Shown piece by piece: positions 9,615 through 17,876 of a stretch of DNA of 22,693 bases. The notes beneath the pieces were generated by a model that searched no databases, had not been told where the DNA came from, and saw nothing but the letters and a program-made list of their open reading frames with translations. The DNA is from Isohypsibius dastychi (lineage: Eukaryota; Tardigrada; Eutardigrada; Parachela; Isohypsibiidae). Both the position numbers and the translations under genes were made by a program. Each line of letters begins with the position of its first letter. Position 1 is the first letter of the stretch. The stretch covers positions 1-22,693 of the forward strand of contig JAQIWT010000351.1 in assembly GCA_034696485.1 (NCBI GenBank), written 5' to 3'.

Positions 9615-10082
9615 ATGAAGTGCGATGTCTGTTTATACGGACTATCATCCACCAGTTCAGTAGAAAACGCTGCTTGTGCTCCCCATGGAGACATGGGATT
9701 GGACCAGTTTATTGATCCATTGTTACCAACATACGTATGCATGTTATGCGGCTAGCCTTTCAGAGGTCATGGACTTTGTCCCGTATCTTACAAAATCCAG
9801 CTCTGTGAAAACAAATTTGCCCGGTTTCGGTTATTCGTACATGAAATGATTGAGGAAAATTCAATGCTGGTATACAAGAACAATTATGCCGTACGAGCGC
9901 ATGTTGTATTTTATACCGATCCCGGCCAGGTGACTGATAAGCGAGATGGTTCGAGGCTGTGTCCATTTTGCTGTTTTTCTTTTTGCTTGCTTTTTCCGCT
10001 GATTTTCGAGCTCGACCAAACGAGGAGTCTTTCTGTCCATATCATCACTTTTAAAATTAAGTTCATTGGAACCCTGGTCTGA
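9615..10082 (+). CDS. Possible small orphan protein (weak)
   Basis: Three putative exons, 9615-9734, 9801-9929 and 10011-10082, would encode 106 residues. Support: a CTGTTTCAG acceptor at about 9582 upstream of the ATG, a GTATGC...CCAG intron of 66 nt and a GTGACT...CGAG intron of 81 nt, both preserving frame. The protein starts with a Cys-x2-Cys pair (MKCDVCLYG) and has a basic/hydrophobic middle (FARFRLFVHEMIEEN). No signal peptide or known domain is recognised. The opposite strand over 9740-9580 is also open for about 57 codons from an ATG, so strand choice is uncertain. I cannot name a family. Confidence 0.3.
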
Positions 10083-11130
10083 TTTTTGATGAAAGTTTCG
10101 CGGATTTTACATCAGTAGAAACGCGTTCAATTTCTCTAAATTAGTCTGATCCAAAATATTGGGGTAAATCGCGAGGTGGAGCATTGTATTATAGATAACT
10201 GTGAAAAACGCCTCAGCTCCTAATTGCCAGACCTGCCTGCATGATGCTATGCGATGTGGTCGACTGCGATGCTTTTTGAAAAAGATTTTAAGGAGATGCC
10301 AGGAATAACTGGAAAGTCTTTATGAGTATGTTAAAAATGCGAACTCGTGTGCGATGTCTTTTCTCCGAAATCAGAGTTGAATAGTCAGTGTCCCGGGAGT
10401 CCAGAACGTTTATTTTCGATCTTTTTAGATTACCGGAAACTGGTTGCGGCGCGCTGCAATAAACAGCATGACGCCATTCCAAACAAAGCCGAAGGAGCCA
10501 TGTTTTTCAAAATAGAGCGGACTTCAATGGGCCACATGATACAGAAATAATAGTTTCACTGAAAAGATTAATTTTCTTTTCACACTTCATTCACGTGTCA
10601 TTAAAAGTTGGGTCACTGAGTTACACCTTGCTTCCCGCGAAGCATATCCTTTCATCCGATGGATGTGGGTTGAACTCCTCCAGAAAAATTTTAACAGATG
10701 AAATTTGTTATCCGCAATATCTTTTCTTTGAAATTGATAGCATTTGATGACTTTCTGACTTCAGTGGAATTAAGTCAACCTCATTTCTGGTTTCTTTTAT
10801 CAGTTCGAGATACCTTCCAAGAACGGTTTCAGCGTAATTTACTGGCAATCCCGTCATACCGAAAATCGTAAGCAACAAGTGTCTTATTTCGTTTTTGCTC
10901 AGAACCGTCACATTTGACGTCTTCTTCAATTTTGGATTATCTTTGGTTCATTGAATAGAAACCAGGTAGTTACGATGTTTTCTAACTACGACGTTTCATT
11001 GTTGGAGTCGTCTAGAGGAAGTCTGCTATCCCACTATGAATTAATCGTGGGTGTACAAATGGTTCCGGTGTGACCTTCCGTTCTTTTCAGTTCTTGTGTT
11101 TCCACCGTTTGTGGGTTGAACCGTCGGGAA
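10083..11130. other. Intergenic region upstream of DH31
   Basis: About 1.05 kb, AT-rich, with no gene I can support. The best open stretch is on the minus strand (about 10944-10708, 70-odd codons) but it lacks an N-terminal ATG, splice context and any recognised motif. AATAAA occurs near 10459 on the plus strand and could serve the weak 9615-10082 model. Confidence 0.35.
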
Positions 11131-11141
11131 TATAAATCCCG
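11125..11141 (+). promoter_or_regulatory. TATA box inside a small inverted repeat, DH31 promoter
   Basis: TATAAAT at 11131-11137 is flanked by CGGGA (11125-11129) and TCCCG (11137-11141). It lies about 145 bp upstream of the DH31 start codon and would place transcription start near 11160. A TTTTTCAG at 11199-11206 could add a 5'-UTR acceptor. Confidence 0.5.
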
Positions 11142-11278
11142 ATTATATTCTAACGAACGCCGCCATTCTTCTTGCATCTCGTTTTATGATGATTTTGTAT
11201 TTTTCAGTCCTGTTAATCTGTCCATTCGCATCACGATAAAGAGTGGTTTATTCTGCATTCTGATCAACACCGTTGACC

Positions 11279-12350
11279 ATGAATTTATCGCTGATATCGG
11301 TGTCCATATTCCTCATGTTGGTCACAGATTTTCCACCTTCAAGTTGCCAACCCCTGGACTCATTCCGGTAAATTTTTATTTAATGTACACGCGTTTATTA
11401 TATTCATTATCATGTTGTTTTCCAGATCATTTTATAAGCGCAAACTTCAGGAGGGAGTGGACCCAGAAAGCAGCATTCGTTTTCTACAAGGTGTACTTGC
11501 AGATATAAATGACGCGGAGCTGGCCAGTGGCTCGTAAGTTTTTGTTGGGTCAGTTTTGTTTCATTAGTGTCGGAATTTATTTGTCTAGTATTGCTAAATT
11601 CTGAGAATGTTTGTAAGATGGTATTGTTTCCCTAGCTATTTTTAACCACCTTGTGCAAATTATTTCCGGTAGCATGGTCGTCAAGAATCATGTATTACGT
11701 TTTACAAATAATTACTTGGTTTATTTTAATTTTGAGCTTAATTGACTTGCGTCATTCAGAGTTATTCTTTGATATGTTTTTAGCAAATCATTTGCTTCTC
11801 TAGTTTCATTTGACGGTTATTCCGGATAACGTGTATTGAAATCGTCACATGACATGTTGTTCGATTTCATAAGCAGTTATTTGTCGTTAAGATTTTTTGA
11901 TGAATTACCGCTTGATTTGATTATTATTACAGAGGTGAAATCAAGCGCGGTACGCTTGCGGCGTCATCTGCCGTGGATCTGGGAACTAATCGCGGATTCT
12001 CTGGATTCAAACTAGGCAAGGACAAAGGCTGTAACAATAACGCTGTGTACGCAAATGTTTAATTTTTCCAGGTAGTATTGGATCGGCTCTTCATGAAGCT
12101 CATTCACCAATGGGTCAGTAAATTAAGAGAAAGTACCTCTATTTGAAATTGAACTATTGTTTAGTAAAGAAAATAACATCTATGATAGTCTTTTTCTTGG
12201 AGGTCTTTGTTTTCCTGGAGACTAACATACATAAGCCGAAATTTAGAGTGTAAACGTTGGTGTGGTTTTATTGGAAAGATATTTATACCTCGGACATGCT
12301 TCTTTACTTAATTTTAGTGTGTTGCTCTTGTAGGTCCCGGAAGAAAATGA
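11279..12350 (+). CDS. DH31 (calcitonin-like diuretic hormone) precursor
   Basis: Five exons (11279-11367, 11426-11533, 11933-12015, 12072-12113, 12334-12350) give 112 residues. A signal peptide (MNLSLISVSIFLMLV) is followed by an acidic spacer ending in EIKR (70-71), then the hormone. From residue 79 the sequence aligns without gaps to the 31 residues of insect DH31: VDLGTNRGFSG corresponds to LDLGLSRGFSG. The end MGP-Gly-Arg-Lys matches the GGP-amide followed by basic residues. Cleavage at KR would leave seven extra N-terminal residues (GTLAASS), so the predicted amidated peptide is 38 long. The last exon holds only 17 coding bases (GPGRK plus stop). Intron 3 is GC-AG; introns are 58, 399, 56 and 220 nt. 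DH31 signals through a calcitonin-receptor-like GPCR in fluid secretion, gut motility and clock circuits of arthropods (family knowledge). Confidence 0.9.
12016..12071 (+). other. GC-AG intron 3 of the DH31 gene
   Basis: The donor is CTAG|GCAAGG and the acceptor TTTTTCCAG, 56 nt apart, which fits the typical intron size in this window. A GT donor 15 bases downstream would give a 41-nt intron, shorter than any other intron modelled here. It would also add five residues and break the gap-free alignment to DH31. GCAAGG is the usual consensus shape of GC donors. Confidence 0.75.
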
Positions 12351-13584
12351 CATTAGTACCCGTGACGCGACCTTAACGAGATATCTTGTTAGGCTTGTGT
12401 ATTCCGTTCCACACAGATGGATTTTTCCTGGTGCGTACGGAAATCCGGAAGGAGCTTTTTCAGTTGTTAATATATTTTCGATTAAATGTTTTACACCAGC
12501 ATGGTATTTAGCTGTTTTTGAAAGCTGGTAGTTTTTCAAATCGTATGAGTGTTGCCATAAAAGATACTGGATTTGAAAATGGCCCTATGATGATCACTGT
12601 CTGTACCGGTTTCCATCTAGTTCTGTAACTCATATTGAGTCGAAAACTGGAATTATCTCAGGCCGCATAAAGAGCTGAATATTAGAATGAAGAAATACAG
12701 TATTGCGAATCAGTACGACCAAACACAGATTACCAGCTACGGCACGAGCTCGTAATATAATGCAATCAAATGAAAAAACACGGTAAATATTCATTGGCAG
12801 TGTAGTCTACTGCTTAACTTATCTATATTCTAAATGCGTGTACATATTGTATTTTAAGGGAGTTTAGAAAGCTGTCAATTTAAAATAAATCCGTAAGTTA
12901 AAAGAAGAGTTAAAGTGAAAGTTTAGGATAATATAGTTTGAAGACCACGTTGCAACACCGTGGTCCTAACACCTTTCCCTTGGCCCATGATGCAACAATA
13001 TATTCTTGGTTGGCCAACGAGAAATTCTGTGGAGAACGCTCGACTAGAATATTCATAAACCTTTATTTCATGGAGACAAAAGTATCGACTTTGCGGTGCG
13101 TGTGCGAGGAAATTATGTACGTGATAACGATATGCATTTTTGGACAATTGGCAATGATTATTTAGAGATTAAGAGGTACTGCTTTTTTTCTGCTGACGAG
13201 GGTAATTTTTTATTCCACGCTCTTCGGAATACTCTCAGACGTGACTGATGGAAAAAAGCGTGCTTGATTTCCCGGGGAAAATTCGTATTCTTCCAAATCT
13301 TTCTCGAAATACCTGATGGCCAGCCTTGGAGACGCAGTTGAATTTTAATTGATGTCAAACCGCAAAACAGGTTGAATTTCTTGGGCTAACCCATATTTTA
13401 ATTGCATTCGGTGCTTATGGCGATTCAGATTGAATAAAGCAGACACATTGCTCTTTCGCACGGGCAGGCATCCTCCTCCTTTTCATTCGTTTATGATTTT
13501 AATTAAGTGACGCAAAAACCTGACCACGATGGGCTTGAATGGCTCTCCTTTTCCTTCCTTGGTCCTTCCCTGTTTTTGGGCTCC
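12351..13584. other. Gene-poor region between two peptide precursor genes
   Basis: About 1.2 kb, AT-rich. I see no exon with a signal peptide, domain or matched splice sites. Open frames of 70-100 codons occur on the minus strand (12539-12243, 13147-12923) but show nothing recognisable. The right end should contain the upstream regulatory region of the RFamide-type precursor. Confidence 0.35.
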
Positions 13585-13592
13585 TATAAAAT
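13585..13592 (+). promoter_or_regulatory. TATA box of the RFamide-type precursor gene
   Basis: TATAAAAT at 13585-13592 would place transcription start near 13615, about 320 bp before the ATG at 13936. A TTTTCAG at 13919-13925, eleven bases before the ATG, suggests that a 5'-UTR intron fills most of that interval. A TGACGCAA motif lies upstream near 13508. Confidence 0.5.
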
Positions 13593-13935
13593 ACAACATC
13601 ATGCCATCACATCGTTTACAGATTTATGTGCTTTTCTCATTAATTCCACTGTGCTCGGCCGCACTGACAGCAATTCTATCTTGTCCGGTTGATTCAAAGT
13701 CATAACGATCCCGCAACGCTTGATAAGATTGTCGGGAATCTTGTGATTGCTTTTCACTGCCCGAGAGTTCCTCGCCAACGATCCAGCAGGAGACTCGAGT
13801 ACTACGCAAATATCAGAATAGTTAGTAACATTTGAAATATCCAGATCGAACCTGTAAATGAATGAACCTGTAAAAGTGTTCCGGGAAAATGGTGACCTTT
13901 CATAAATATTATCATACATTTTCAGGTCGCCACCG

Positions 13936-14265
13936 ATGGCTTTAATTCAGTCCGTATTTGGAGTGGCCACTGCTCTTCTCCTAATGCATCTTGCCATTGT
14001 CCATTGTTACTCCAGTGATCCCCATCAGATGAAGGAGGACTGTTATGTCAGCTGTACGGTGAATCCGAACAGCGTCAAGTGCTTCAGATGCAAAAATCGC
14101 TTACCAATGCGGTTCGGCAAAAGGTCGTCGCTATTTGACTACACTGCAAACTCTGAACCGGATGTCGGCAATAACGGATATGGGCGCGTTTCGCCCTGGG
14201 ATAACGTGGGATTAAACGGACTGAACGAAGAATATGGAAGCAGATATCAACCACAAGATATTTGA
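13936..14265 (+). CDS. Secreted precursor of a four-cysteine RFamide-type neuropeptide
   Basis: A single exon of 109 residues. The start has a strong context (GCCACCGATGG) and follows an acceptor at 13925. Residues 1-24 form a clear signal peptide (ALLLMHLAIVHC at its end). Four cysteines follow (C36-x3-C40-x8-C49-x2-C52), then KNRLPMRF-Gly-Lys-Arg (53-63), a textbook amidation plus dibasic cleavage site. The predicted mature peptide is residues 25-60 with up to two disulfides and a C-terminal LPMRFamide. The remaining 46 residues are acidic and Gly/Asn/Tyr-rich with one NGYGR site that could be a second, weaker amidation point. LPxRFamide endings occur in vertebrate GnIH/RFRP peptides, but the cysteine framework does not match those. 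I do not recognise the family. AATAAA occurs about 95 nt after the stop. Confidence 0.8.
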   Translation: MALIQSVFGVATALLLMHLAIVHCYSSDPHQMKEDCYVSCTVNPNSVKCFRCKNRLPMRFGKRSSLFDYTANSEPDVGNNGYGRVSPWDNVGLNGLNEEYGSRYQPQDI

Positions 14266-15779
14266 AAGTTCTCCTTTTCATTTCGAACTTTTTTGCAGTT
14301 TTGGTTTGTCCAGATTTTGCGTCGAGATGAAACAGCCAGTGAGACCATTTCAGAATATCCTAATAAACACGGGACAGATTTTTGTCTTGAATTTATTTTC
14401 ACAGCATTCCTTCATTCTTCATTTCTGTAAAACCATATCGAGACCGCGCTTGTGTGTTTTGTTAAGCCTGATAAAAAATAACAGTGCGACGACGAAGCGG
14501 GAGAAGTAATAAAATTTCCATTTGTAAAACAAAAAAGTCGACCAGCGACGAAGTGCAGAAAACGTGATCTGCTGCTTAAAATTCCCGAAACAGTACAGGA
14601 ATTCATAAACAATGTCAAATTATTCTATGGCACTGTCTGCTATGGCGATAGAATACTCCCAACTCCAGATCGTTTTCCGGGACTCTGGCCGCTGAGGATA
14701 AATCGACGACGTAGAGCGGCTTGCGCGGCATCCTGATAAGCGAACAAAAAATCAGATTGACATTTTTTACCATAATATGATCTATTTCACCATATTTTCT
14801 ACCAAAAATAGATATGAAATGAATGCCAAAAAAGTCAGTACGTCAGAAGCAAAAGCGCATTTTGACCCGAACAGATTCGGGTGGCAGCGATAATTTCGGC
14901 AACCCTACCGGGGCGACCGGATGCAGAAGGAAAAAATTATATCATATTTCAAATTAAAAACACAAAAGCGTCTCGTTTTTCATAGTAAACATCATCAAAG
15001 CAAAAGAATGAATGCATTATCTGACATTTAAACACCTGGATCCACGCGTTGCCTATTGTGATTTCCCCAGACATTCTGGAAGAACGTGACAAAAATGACT
15101 TGTTTCTTCCAGTAATACGTTAGCTTATTATAATCTGAAACAGCAGATCAAAAAAAAAACAGCATTCGCTGCCAATGCTTTCTCGAACAGCTAGGAAGAA
15201 CACGGTGACAAAACGTCCACAGCAAAAAAACTACAAGTACACGTGTTGAAATAACATCTTTGCTAAAGCAGTAATCGCTCCGGTAGAACATGCACGATCT
15301 GAACGAATTTAAGGGTCAGGTGAACGTAATTTGATGAACACAGTAAAAGAATGTTATTCAATAATATCCATGTAAGAGCAATAGTGTGAATTTGGAGGAC
15401 TAGTAGTTATCCTGGTTGGCGGAATTATTTGTTGAATTATGCATTCTAACTTGCGAGAGCAAATGCCAATAACCTTTCAAACGTAAATATGAGGTGGTGA
15501 TTTCATCTGTCGGTTCAACTAGATCCTAAATATTTATATGAAAATACGCACTTGCTGTACTATAACGACTACTCCGAACTAGATTTAATTTAAAACGGCA
15601 CTACTGGGAATGACTACACTCCTCGAGATTCCTTTCGTTGAAAGGTCAATATACTGAATTTATTTAAATCGACGTCATAGTACTTACCCTGTAATCACAA
15701 TCGTGGCTGACCCCTAGATTATATTTGCAATTGCGTTTTCTGTAGAAAATAAAACAAAATTATCAAATCGCTGAACAGC
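14266..15779. other. Mostly non-coding region after the RFamide-type gene
   Basis: About 1.5 kb of AT-rich sequence with poly(A) signals on the plus strand near 14361 and 14509. Two GC-richer islands stand out, at about 14640-14732 and 14840-14930. The first is open in all three minus-strand frames after a TTATCAG acceptor and is discussed under findings. Otherwise I see nothing. Confidence 0.35.
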
Positions 15780-16049
15780 TCAGTTCAAAGAGACCCACGA
15801 TTGTGCTATCCAAGATCTCCCATTGACGTTGTATGGGCTTCCTCCTTGACTTCTCTTCAGACTTTCGAGAAAACCTCCCGTTTGGCCACGTACACTGGCA
15901 TCGTAAGTCCTTCGGCAAAAACAGATTAAATAAATAAATAACCACTAGAACGAAAGACGCTTTTACCTCGAAAACAACGGCAGATTTCGGCCAAAAATCT
16001 CACTAGCGAGCAAGACGATTATTATCAACGCAATAAAAAAAGGCTTCAT
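15780..16049 (-). CDS. Small secreted peptide precursor, family unknown
   Basis: Two exons read leftwards, 16049-15967 and 15909-15780, separated by a 57-nt GT-AG intron (GTAAAA...GCCGAAG) in phase 2, giving 70 residues. MKPFFIALIIIVLLASEIFG is a strong signal peptide. The rest (Gly/Ser-rich) contains a Lys-Arg at 46-47 and a Gly-Arg at 58-59. Cleavage there would release a ten-residue amidated peptide (SQGGSPYNVN-amide) and a Trp-containing tail (SWIAQSWVSLN). An AAAATATATGC box at 16106-16096 lies about 50 bp upstream of the ATG on this strand. The gene sits in the same neighbourhood as two other peptide precursors. No known family is recognised; an antimicrobial or other secreted role is equally possible. 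Confidence 0.65.
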
Positions 16050-16586
16050 GCCGTCTCAAAGGTCTCGGACTTGTTCCTTTTTCCCGTACAATGTCGCATA
16101 TATTTTCATAAAGTGCAAAAGATCATGATGTGCGAAATTTAACCGGGGAATATTCGGGGAGTATTTTAGCTTTTGTAGGGGATCCATTATGCACTTCCGG
16201 TTCAGATCCACAAGTGGCCACTTACATTAACCGAACATATTCACAGTTACATCAAGAAATACTCGATTGCTATATATGCACAGAAGCTAACGTCACCGGC
16301 TGAATATTTCACTCCGGAATCTATCATTCTTCAAAATTCGATGTCAGCTTTTACTAAAACGGTTAAACAAACGTATCCAAATTGGACGATTAACGTCCAA
16401 ACTTTGTTCATGATCCGAAATCAAGACTCGTTTTTCGACTTCGACCAAACTCAAAATCGAAGGTAAAAGAGACGCGGTGAGAACCTAGTTTGAATTAGAA
16501 ATCAATGATATCCCCAGATCGTTTCGTAATTTATTCATAAAAACCCGGACATGTTAAGAAATCATAAACCAGCTCGTATAAAAATC
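16050..16586. other. Intergenic region between the small peptide gene and SPCS3
   Basis: 537 bp with no exon seen. Its left end carries the TATA-like AAAATATATGC (16096-16106, minus strand) for the peptide gene. Its right end carries a minus-strand AATAAA near 16535, about 50 nt after the SPCS3 stop, a likely poly(A) signal. Confidence 0.5.
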
Positions 16587-17205
16587 TCATGCTCTTTTAC
16601 TCGATCTCAACGGTGAATAAGTATCTGGCATACTAATGCTCTGACTTCCGACTCCACGTGCGGTTTGCAAAGCACCAGCATTAGGGACAATATTCCACTG
16701 CAGAAAAACAGTCATGTTGGTGTTGCTCTTTAACGACATTGAATCATCCAAGAACCGGTACTCTTGAGCGAATTTCTTTTGGTTGATCCGCGCGTTCTCT
16801 CCCCGTTTGATGATCCGATCCCACAAAACAATCTGATTCGAAGAATTCGGCTTTCCAGGTGTGACATACTCAGCAATGAGATACACAAAGAGCTGTTTGG
16901 CGTTCCAATCGAACAGTGGCGTCAAGTCGACCTCAACATCTCCTGTCACAATCGCTTCCTCCAGATCTCCAAGTCCATTGACGTACGCAACGTTAACTCG
17001 GCCAGTTAAATCCCGCACTTGAACAGGTGTAGAGTAATCCTTCGCGAAAGTGCTCAAACAACAAAGCGTCGTCAATCCTACAAAGATTTTACTCTCAAGG
17101 GATCGATGCATGAGAATCTACCGTCAAATTTGTCAACATCATACCTGCAAGAACGGTGAAGGAGAATGCCAAAATAGCGTTGAGTCGAGAGAGGATGTTA
17201 TGCAT
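16587..17205 (-). CDS. SPCS3: Signal peptidase complex subunit 3 (SPC22/23)
   Basis: Two exons read leftwards, 17205-17145 and 17077-16587, with a 67-nt phase-1 intron, giving 183 residues (human 180). It starts MHNILSRLNAILAFSF, the family's cytosolic tip and single N-terminal membrane segment. FDWNAKQLFVYLIAEYV, IVLWDRII, WNIVPNAG and a PDTY near the C-terminus follow. SPCS3 is an essential accessory subunit of the ER signal peptidase that helps position substrates for the catalytic SEC11 subunit (family knowledge). Compared with human, the loop after the membrane segment differs and the C-terminal tail is Ser/Arg-rich. The gene is divergent from the fatty acyl-CoA reductase to its right. 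Confidence 0.95.
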
Positions 17206-17876
17206 TTTGGTATAATGCGATGTACTATCAGTATTATCAAAATGGGAGTGGAGCAGGGATTTTGAACCGGAAATCCGCAAGATCAACCCAACAGTTTGCA
17301 AATGGAATACGGCGGTCACAGAACGAGGTCAAATCCTGCACCGGGATGTTGTTTTTTTGTCGAAATGGTACACCTTCGGATTTGAATTTGATCCCAAAAT
17401 CAAACCTACGTGGAGACGTTTCGTTGGTCCCTTCACTGCAACCCCTTGAAAATTTGGCAGCTGGTAACCACTTACTAATTCGAAAGCTTTCGGCGGTAGA
17501 ATGTCCCGAAAACGGCTGTAATTCTCAAAATGCAGAAAATCAGAAATTTGTGATCTGGTTCATAAATTTGAATCTTGCTTGCTGGACAAGAATTCTCTCC
17601 ATTTACTCAGTGAGTGGCGAATGTGGCTTTAAAGGAGGCGAAGTTTTACGGTTTTGCCGGATCAGTTATGCCGAGCAAGTCGAATCAAAAATCTGTAACA
17701 TGTGCGCCTTTAAGCTACACTGCAACAGAAAAGAAAACTCACTCAACTCGCTTCCAGCTATCGATCATTCTCGCTGCAGACTATTTTTGACAACGGACAG
17801 CATTTGGTAAGTTCAAATTCTGCACATTACAGAAATAGTCCGGGATCTTCCAGATCGCTGTTCTGATATCATTTCA
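17206..17876. promoter_or_regulatory. Divergent region between SPCS3 and FAR-1, containing a long open frame
   Basis: 671 bp between divergent starts. On the plus strand a 196-codon open frame (17220-17810) fills nearly all of it. It has no recognisable domain or signal peptide, so I have not called it a gene. A consensus GTAAGT donor at about 17808 and a TTCCAG acceptor at 17851 may belong to the 5' leader of the reductase gene, but they are only about 42 nt apart. Confidence 0.4.

Noticed and set aside
9590-9645. Sequence resembling the start of 5.8S rRNA (TCGATGAAG context)
   Set aside because: Only a short stretch matches and the following conserved 5.8S segments are absent.
9940-9960. 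Possible tRNA T-arm (GGTTCGA context)
   Set aside because: No matching acceptor stem, D-arm or anticodon arm at the right spacing. Similar GGTTC hits near 13845 and 15513 fail in the same way.
10708-10944. Minus-strand open frame with a helical-looking segment
   Set aside because: The first in-frame ATG is internal, no family is recognised, and no flanking exons were found.
11116-11508. 130-codon plus-strand frame overlapping DH31 exon 1
   Set aside because: The DH31 reading uses another frame with a signal peptide, correct splice phases and a recognisable hormone. This frame cannot be spliced to the following exons.
13599-13919. 106-codon minus-strand frame opposite the 5' region of the RFamide-type gene
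   Set aside because: No motif or splice support, and it lies over the predicted TATA box downstream region and 5'-UTR intron of a better-supported gene.
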